Origin: Chromera velia
Taxonomy: Eukaryota; Sar; Chromeraceae
Assembly: GCA_018398765.1 (NCBI GenBank)
Contig: JAHBMJ010000807.1
Coordinates: 1,811-16,810, forward strand
Length of the DNA: 15,000 nt
Direction of reading: 5' to 3'
The position numbers and the translations under genes are program-made. Shown here piece by piece: positions 1 through 7,800 of this stretch. The stretch's first letter is position 1, and each line of letters opens with the position of its first letter. The notes beneath the pieces are model-generated. The model did no database searches, was not told the DNA's origin, and saw only the letters and a program-made list of their open reading frames with translations.

Positions 1-17
1 CGCCTGCCTGCCTGTAG

Positions 18-1080
18 TTCCTACCTCGACTGGTTTCGGAGAGACGGCAGGGACATCCTACAGGAATTGGCGGAGGAACAGAGAGTGGCGTTGAACTTGG
101 AGGACCCAGAGATTATTGACCCACAAGCTGCTGGAGGCAGGGAAGAAGACCTGCCGGGGGAGAATGGGAGTCGTGTGGCCCCCTCACCTTCCCTCGGGCC
201 TCCCCTGGTCTCTCATAAAGAGTTTGTTGACACCCTTGACAGTCTCGTAGAGGAGACTCGGGCAGATAGAAAGAGTGAGGATGCCGGGATGCCGACAGCG
301 GCTGTGAACGAGTCCAAGGCCATTGTGGTAGTGCGGCAGCTTCGGGCGCTCCTGGATAGATTGCCCTCTCGTCAGCAGAAGAGAAAGTGGATAGAGAGGT
401 ATTTGCATCAGAGGGGAAAAGAGGAGGTAAAAGATGATTGGGATATTTTACAAGAAAGAATAGATTGGCAGACTATTCGATGGACAGATGCCTTCAAACG
501 ATACCTCAGTGTGCGCATACACTTACCCGAATTACCGGTGACAGAAGCGATAATGATCGCGAACGATTCCCCATGGCCCTGCCTTCCTGAGCCCGTCTCT
601 TCTCTCTGGAATCTTTTGGGGTTCCGTCAACCCCCCTCTCAGTTTGTGCCCTTCCATAGAACCAATGGTCTCATGAGTCACTGGCAAAGAGACGTGGTTA
701 TTAGAGATCATCAACTTACCCCTCCTCCCGCCGTTAGTACGAATGATAGTGCTGTAGGCAAAAAAGGAGCAGAAGGGGGTCTGCCCTCTTCCTCCTCTCC
801 TTCTGGGGTTCAGCTGACCTCCTCCAGAGGCGACTTCGGTCGTCCTTCTCCTCAGTCTCCCAGTTCCCCCCCCTCTTCCTCCTCTCTGTCCTCTGCCTTC
901 GAGACGATTGGATCCGAAGCGTGGCGGCTGAAGCTGGTGGCCTCCATCGTCAGCAGACAGGTCGACTGCCAGCAACTGATCAAGAGGGGCGCCGCGCTCT
1001 GCTTCTTTCCTCTCGAGACGCATAGGAAATTCGCCAGCCCGGTCAGTGAGCCTGCTTCTCTGGAGCTGCATGTGTTTGAG
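18..1080 (+). CDS. Anoctamin exon 1 in window: N-terminal cytosolic region
   Basis: The window opens in an intron whose acceptor (TGTAG) ends at base 17. The exon begins with the third base of a split codon and is open for 354 codons. The first 30 residues (..DILQELAEEQ..LNLED) look like the helical dimerisation part of anoctamins. A middle section (residues 90-220) is Trp/Arg-rich and globular in composition; residues 235-290 are a Ser/Pro spacer. The last part (RLKLVASIV...LIKRGAALCFFPLE) resembles the family pattern R..IV..IL......LL..G.....PLH that precedes the membrane core. The donor is inferred at 1081 (GAG then GTGTTG, phase 0), because the next acceptor at 1535 is also phase 0 and the frame otherwise ends at 1149. 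The donor is weak, and a GTCAGT at 1052 is an alternative. Overlapping minus-strand ORFs are shadows. Confidence 0.75.
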
Positions 1081-3938
1081 GTGTTGCGGGGGGCTGTTGT
1101 CAGCATTCTCCCCGCATTCTTTTTTCTCTTCAGTCGGATAAGGATGTGAATTGCTCAGTCAGTCAGCAGGTTGCGCCGCCTTATGCTGATGATGTCAGCC
1201 CGAATGCAATTTGAAAGGAGTTGATGTCATCAAAAGCTTCTGCTGTCTGCCTGTTGCAATTTCGTATTTTTGTTTTTCTTGTGGAGGCAAAGGCATTCCT
1301 CCCCCTTCCTGCTTTAAGAGAGAGAGCTGTTTGTTTGGCCACGTGCTGAAGCGTGGAACGGGTGTATCTCTCCGATGTCATTCCCTCCCGTGTATCTATC
1401 TGAGTATGTGTGGTGAATTGGACTTTCTGTCTCTCTCTTCGCTCTCTCTCTCTCCCCCTGCATATGTGTGTGTGTTCATGTATTAATATGTGTATTTGTG
1501 TACGTGTGTGTGTGCGCGTGGGGTGTGCGTGCAGGACCTGCTATACGCGTGCTCAACCGACCGGCGCCTGCGTCCAATGACGGAAGAGAGGCAGCACGCG
1601 AGGAGAAGCGTCGCCATCGACGTATTCCTCTCAGAGCTGGCGGTGTCTGAAGGCATAGGAGAGTGGGCAGTGACGATCACAAAAGAGGAAAGGGAGAGGG
1701 AGAGAGAACTGAAGAATCAAAAGAGAGAGAGGAGAAGGGCTTTGAAAACCAACCCCAAATCAAAAATGGGGGGCATGGAGAGGGCAAAGAGAGGAGGAAA
1801 CGAAAAAGACGTTTCAGCAGGCAAAAAGGAAGAAGAAAGAGAAGAGGAGGACAATGTACAGAACGAAAGGGATCAAAACCTTCCAGTCTCCTCGCCTCTC
1901 TCTGACCCTCCACTGCATGTTTCGTCTCTTGGGCATCCTTCTTCTTCTGCGTTCATTCCCTCGACTTTCTCTGACAGCCGCAATCATTCTTCCTCGTCCG
2001 CTTCGTCTTCGTCTTCCTCTGCACAAGACCGAGAAAGACAGACAAGTCGACAGAGGTTGGGTGAGGCCCCGCAGGGATTTGTGGAAGATTCAGAGAGTGA
2101 CTCAGACACACTACCGATAGAGATTCCTCTCGCACGTCCGCAGTCTCACGCATCCTTTTCCAGATGTTGTTTTCCGACAGATCATGCAGTGGGTCGGGGA
2201 CGGGAAAAGGACCAGAGAGAGATGGAGGAGAAGGAGCTGCGGCCCTCTCCTTCTCCCTCGGAGTACAGTTCAATGAGGGGAGGAAAGAATGAAGAAGAAG
2301 AACAACGAAAGAATTGGGAAGGAGATCTAGAAGAAGAAACGATTGGAGTGCGAGGCAAAGTTCATGAGAGACTCTCAGCAGATGAGAGAGGAAGAAGAAG
2401 AAGAAGAGGAAGAGAACGGAAAGAGGTTTCTTCTTCTTCTTCTTCTTCGTCGGAGAGAAGCACGAGAAGAAAGCCTTCCTCTTCTTTGCCTGTCGAGCCC
2501 CCGCATAGGGTTTCAGTGGAGCCCCTGTCTTTTCATGACGGCGTCCGGGAGGTCTCGGAGGTTGGAGAGGAAATGGCAAATTTTGACGGAGGAGAGGGGT
2601 GCGGGGCAGTTGAAGAGAAGAGCAAGGGCTTCTGCGTGGAAGAAGCCCTTGACATTGAGAGAGGGGCTGGAGTGAGAGACAACGAGAGAAAGCAAGGGCG
2701 AAGAAAGAAGTCTGTCAGGTTCAATGAGGGCTCGGTAGTTTTGGCAGAAGGAGTTGAGAAGGAAGAGAGGACTGAAGGGACGCTGCATTCCGCTAAGGAG
2801 AATGGGACGCGTTTAGGCGGAGTGAGAAAGCGGAAGGGGGATAGAATGACGACTGATGCAGAGAAGGAGAATGCTGAAGAGAGAAGAATGGGAGAAAGGA
2901 AAAAGATGCAGTTGGAGGTCTTGGACACTTCCCAAGTACAAGAGAGTGTCTCCTCTTTCAGGTCAGCAGGCAAGGCTTTCTCTGTTCTTTGGTTCTGTGA
3001 TTTTGACATGTTTTTGTTTCTTCAATGCATGCGTGTCTGACTCTCTGCCCGTCCATCTGTTTGTCTCCGTGCCTGTCTGCCTGTCTTCATGAAAAGAAAG
3101 TGGAGAGCCCTCTCGCTATATGTGAACATGTCCGTGTGCACGTGCGCTAACGCGAGAGTGGGCCTGCTGCACTCGAAATGTGGTTTTTCTCTTTTTGGCG
3201 GTTGCTTCTTTTGAATGCCTCGACAGAACATACGTGTGCGGTTGCTTCTTTTGAATGCCCCGACAGAACATACGTGTGCGGTTGCTTCTTTTGAATGCCT
3301 CGACAGAACATACGTGTGCGGTTGCGTCTTTTGAATGCCTCGACAGAACATACGTGTACGGTTGCTTCTTTTGAATGCCTCGACAGAACATACTTGTGCG
3401 GTTGCTTCTTTTGAATGCCTCGACAGAACATACGTGTGCGGTCGCTTCTTTTGAATGCCTCGACAGAACATACGTGTGCAGGCAGGCAGCACGTCTAAAA
3501 GGAAGGAAGAGGACGATCTCCCCGACTTACCCCGTGCAGCCTTTCTTTTCTTTTCTTTCGGAGGTCGGCGAAGGCACTCCCTCTATACTGACCGACTTGA
3601 GTGACTCCTTCTTGCAACGACCGGAATGCAAAACAATTAAAGAAAAGAACAATAAACCCACTCTGCATGTCCCCCCATTTGCAGATACATGCACCTTTTG
3701 GATTCACTCTCTCGTGACCTCCCGAAGCGGTCGTTTGGGTCTCGCGTGTCCGGATTCTTCTCCACCCTCCGACTGCAAATGCCCGTGATGGCGTTTGCAG
3801 ACTATTTTGGAGAGACGGTCGGTTGGCCTGTCTGCATGTCTGTTTGTCTGTTTGTCTGTTTGTCTTTCTTTCTTTCTTTCTTTCTTTCCTTCCTTTCTTT
3901 CTTTCTTTCTTTTCTTTCTTTCTTTCTTTCTTTCCTTC

Positions 3939-3969
<31 letters not shown>

Positions 3970-4846
3970 GCTTTCTTTCTTTCTTTCTTTTCTTTCTTTC
4001 TTTCTTTCTTTCTTTCCTTTCTTTCTTTCATTCATTCATTCATTGTTTCGTTTGTTCGTCTTTTTTTCTGCCGATGAGTCTATGTCTGGTGTATTCTGCC
4101 GGGTGTGTATTTGCCGTCCAGGATGTTCAAGTGTGCGAGGACGGCGTAACTTTCATCCATCCATCTGTCCATTCATCCCGTCAATCAAATGGTTTTGTGA
4201 TGTATAGAATTGTGACTGTATGAAGGCTGGGTACTCAACTCGCCCTGCAGGAACGAGGGAGCAAGACACACACACAGAGCTTGAGACATCGTGTGCGAGT
4301 GAGCCTGAGGGAGGACGCTTAGCTTCTTTGCTTTGTTGCCTTGATGTGTGGGTTTGTTTCTCCACTTTCTTCCTTCTCATTTTTTTCTCTCAATTTCCTC
4401 TCTCCCTACACTCACTGGCTGCATGCAGGTTGCAATTTATTTTGCATTCATCAGCCACGTGACTGTGGCCCTGATTCCTGCGGCAGTCCTTGGCCTCGTC
4501 CCTTTTTTTGTCCAACAAGTACATGCGAGCGCTCACAAGGTTGGCTTGTTTTCTTTCCAGATGACTCTCCTTTTTCGCACCATCAGGATCCGTGGCTCCA
4601 TCTCTCTCTGCAGTCTTTCATTCTTCCTCTCGTTCTTTGCCTCTCTCTGTGGAAGTGGGAGACCACCACAAGGGAGATGGACAGAGAGAGAGGGAGAGGG
4701 GGGGGGGGGGGGGCACTTGATTCAGTGTGTAGAGGCGCCACGTCGGACATTCAGTATTGCGTTTGATCACGTTGCAGTCGACTGAACTTAATCGACTTAT
4801 CCGAATTTCTTCCCTCTCTGTCAGTGAGGAGCCGGGGTGCAGTCCA

Positions 4847-4882
<36 letters not shown>

Positions 4883-7800
4883 CTTCTCTGTCTCTCTGTC
4901 TGTGTGCAGAATCCGGTGCGGATCAGCATGGACATGTTCTTCTCCCTGACGATGCTCGTGTGGGCGGTCTCCACAGTGATCGCGTGGGAAAGGAAGGAGA
5001 AGGTGCTGATGCTGGAAATGGGAATGGACTCTGAATCGATCCGGAGGGTGCGACAGGTGTGTGTGTTTTGGAAGGGGGGGCGGCACTCGCTCTTCGTGTC
5101 CTTTCTTCCTCTTTTCTGGTCGTCTATCTGTTCCGATTTTCTTGCTTTCTTCCTCCTCCCCTGTCTCTCATCTGTTGTTCGCTTGCACAGTGCTGCACTC
5201 TTTTCCGTCTCCTGCTCTGGGTGGCGTTACAGGTGCGTTCAGGGTTCTATGGCGACACCAAACGGTCCCCTACAAACGGGCGCGAGACGACGGTTGACTT
5301 CCCGGCCTCCATCCGCAACGCCCGCATGGTCGTCTCTGCAGTGGCGGTCTCCCTCTTCCTGGTTGCCTCTATGTGGGCATCTTTGTATATCGCCACTCTG
5401 CGGTCTGAGTGGAGTGAGCAGGGGCAGAGGGAGGAGCAGTCGGGGCAACGGAAGGAAGGCACGCGGTTCTGGCAGAGAAATGCGGTCCTGGTGGCCACGT
5501 TCATCAACTACATGGTCAACTCAGGGCTCTCCAAGGTGAGTGAGCCGTCCTTCTTCTGAGTGCTTTTTTTCTTCTGTCATATATTCCGTTGTTTTCTCGC
5601 TTTCTCCTTTCTTCGTTTTTTCTTTTTCTTTCTTCGTTTTTTTTTGTTTTGCCTGCGAAGAAAAATGAAAAGGGTAATCGAGGAAAAAATGAAAGTGCCG
5701 CCTGCGTTGATTTTCTGTGCTGCCAACCACTCAGTAATACCGTGACACTCAAAGTTTACTGGATCTGCTCTGAGATGGAATCCCAGAAAGTGGATGTATC
5801 TCAGAAAGGGGATGGACAGAAACGACCCATGCAGGAAGGTCACGAGACAGCGCGGTTGCTTTCAGCAGCTGCAAGAGTCTGCGAAACACGAGCCACGTAG
5901 CAGAAACACGATGCCGTCATGCCTTGCTTCTTCGTACACTTCTTTTGCTTTCCTGTTTGCAGATTGTGCGGACATTTGCGACCGTCCAATTGGCCGATTG
6001 GTGCAACATCAAATATCAGGACAGCTACGAGTGTCTGGTGTACCTGTGCACATTTGCCATCGACTTTATGGTCGTCTTCTTTCCCTTCGTCTACACCGCT
6101 TTCTTCAAACCCTATTTTGAGGGGTGCATCACAAGAGCACCCGGAGCATTGCTCTTCGGGGAAACGAAATTTGTCCGCCCTGACGCGACCCCCCCTCCAG
6201 ATTGCAGCGACGAGTTACAGAAGCAACTGCTGTCTACCTACTTCGTCCAGCTGAGCCTCAACGTGGTGGAACTCGCGTGGCCGAGCGGGGTTGCATTGGT
6301 GAGCCGAATTTTGAATTTGCGGAGATTAGAGCAACGGTGGAGACAGCTGAGGGCCAGAATGACAGAGTTGGGTCCCGAGGGGGGTGGGGAGATGTCTCCC
6401 TCTTGGGGGGAGAAGCGGGAAGAGGGGGGGAATGGATTTGTTCAACAGGCTGCTTGTCAGATGGACATCAACGGAGAAACAGAAAACGGTTTTCGAAAGG
6501 GAAGGAAAGAAGCCGTTGGTATGGGTGGAGATGGTGGGAGAGCGAGAGAGTGTTCGCAAAAGTTTGAGTTAGGGGAGTTGTGTGTGGATACTTCAGGCGC
6601 CTCTTCGGCAGCCCTTTATAGACGGCATCATCAGCAAGTCGGGGGGGCGCAGAGAGGGGAAGAAAGAGGGAGAGAATGTCAAGGAGGGGAAGAAAAAGAC
6701 GAAAAGAAGAGACAGAGAATCCGAACGGACTCCAACCAGAAGCCAAAAAGCCTCCAGGGTCTGCATGGATTCGGAGGGATGTCTCATGAGACCCCCCCTC
6801 CATCATCCGATTCTTCTGCGTTCTCGATGGAAGTGCTGGTCGAGTTACAGCTGCAGAAGGCAGAGTACACATCGCCTAATGGAGGCCTGGACGGGATCTT
6901 CGAGGATTTTGCGGAGGTGATGTTGCACTTCGCCTACGTGTGTCTGTTCGTGGTGGCCTTCCCGATAGCCCCCCTGCTGACCTTCTTCTTCTTCGTCTTG
7001 GAAGCAAAGGTCGGTCGGTCGGCATGCAAACAAAAGGAAGGAAGGACGGACGGACGGCGCAATCGAAACTCGACGCAAGCAAAAGAAGAGGTGTTAGGAG
7101 AGTGAGTGAAGGTTGCCGATTCTTGTCTCCCAATCTCTTCATCCGTCTCTTTCTGTTTCTGTGTCTATACAACATGTTCTTTGTCCGTTTTTGAGTCTGG
7201 TCGTCCCCCTTTTCTGCTTTGTGATGATGGTCAACAGGAGGTTTAAGAGAAACTTGTGACAGAATTTTCATAGGCTAGCAATGACGTGCAGACACAATCA
7301 CAAAGCGACTCAGTCACCAATTGGTGAGTGAGTGAGGAAGTGAGTGAGGGAATAAGCGAGATACGTGGTATAAGAGAGAGAGAGAGAGAGAGTGAGTAAA
7401 CGAGTCAGTGCATGAGTGCTTGCTCGATCAAGTGCCTGCAGGTCGACGCCTTCAAAGTCTTCCACCTTCACCGCCGCCCCGTGCCAGAGAGCTGCCAGGG
7501 CATCGGCCCGTGGTCCCTGGTTCTTCCCGTTCTTTTGGTTTTCGCTTCCATCGTCAACGCCGCTCTAATGTCTTACGTTTTCCAGTCCTTCGACTTTCTC
7601 CTAGAACTCGCTTTCCCTGTCATCGTTCAAGGTACAGATGGGGAGGGAGAAGGGAATCAGGGGAAGAAGAGAGGGCTTCCGCCAGGTGTGGGCATTTTCA
7701 AACAGCCTCCTGAGAGGCATCTGGCCTTTGCGGTGTGTCTCCTTTTCTTCCTCTTTATCATCAGCCTGCTGTACACACTGATTGGGAAGAACCCCCCCCG

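Larger units (their letters stand above)
4540..4909 (+). other. Anoctamin intron 4, with G16 and CT tracts
   Basis: This 370-bp intron contains an uninterrupted run of 16 G at 4698-4713. A CT microsatellite at about 4847-4882 supplies the pyrimidine tract for the acceptor GTGTGCAG. Confidence 0.8.

Noticed and set aside
532-1071. Minus-strand ORF of 179 codons opposite anoctamin exon 1
   Set aside because: A shadow of the coding strand; its Gly/Arg-rich part mirrors the Ser/Pro spacer.
3795-4223. Long Phe/Ser/Leu-rich ORFs on the plus strand and Lys/Arg/Glu-rich ORFs on the minus strand
   Set aside because: They are direct translations of the TTTC/GAAA tetranucleotide repeat inside anoctamin intron 3.
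4540-4785. Extension of anoctamin exon 4 through 4785
   Set aside because: The read-through frame passes through poly-G and ends in a stop, whereas splicing at 4539 joins TM1 to TM2 in phase 0.
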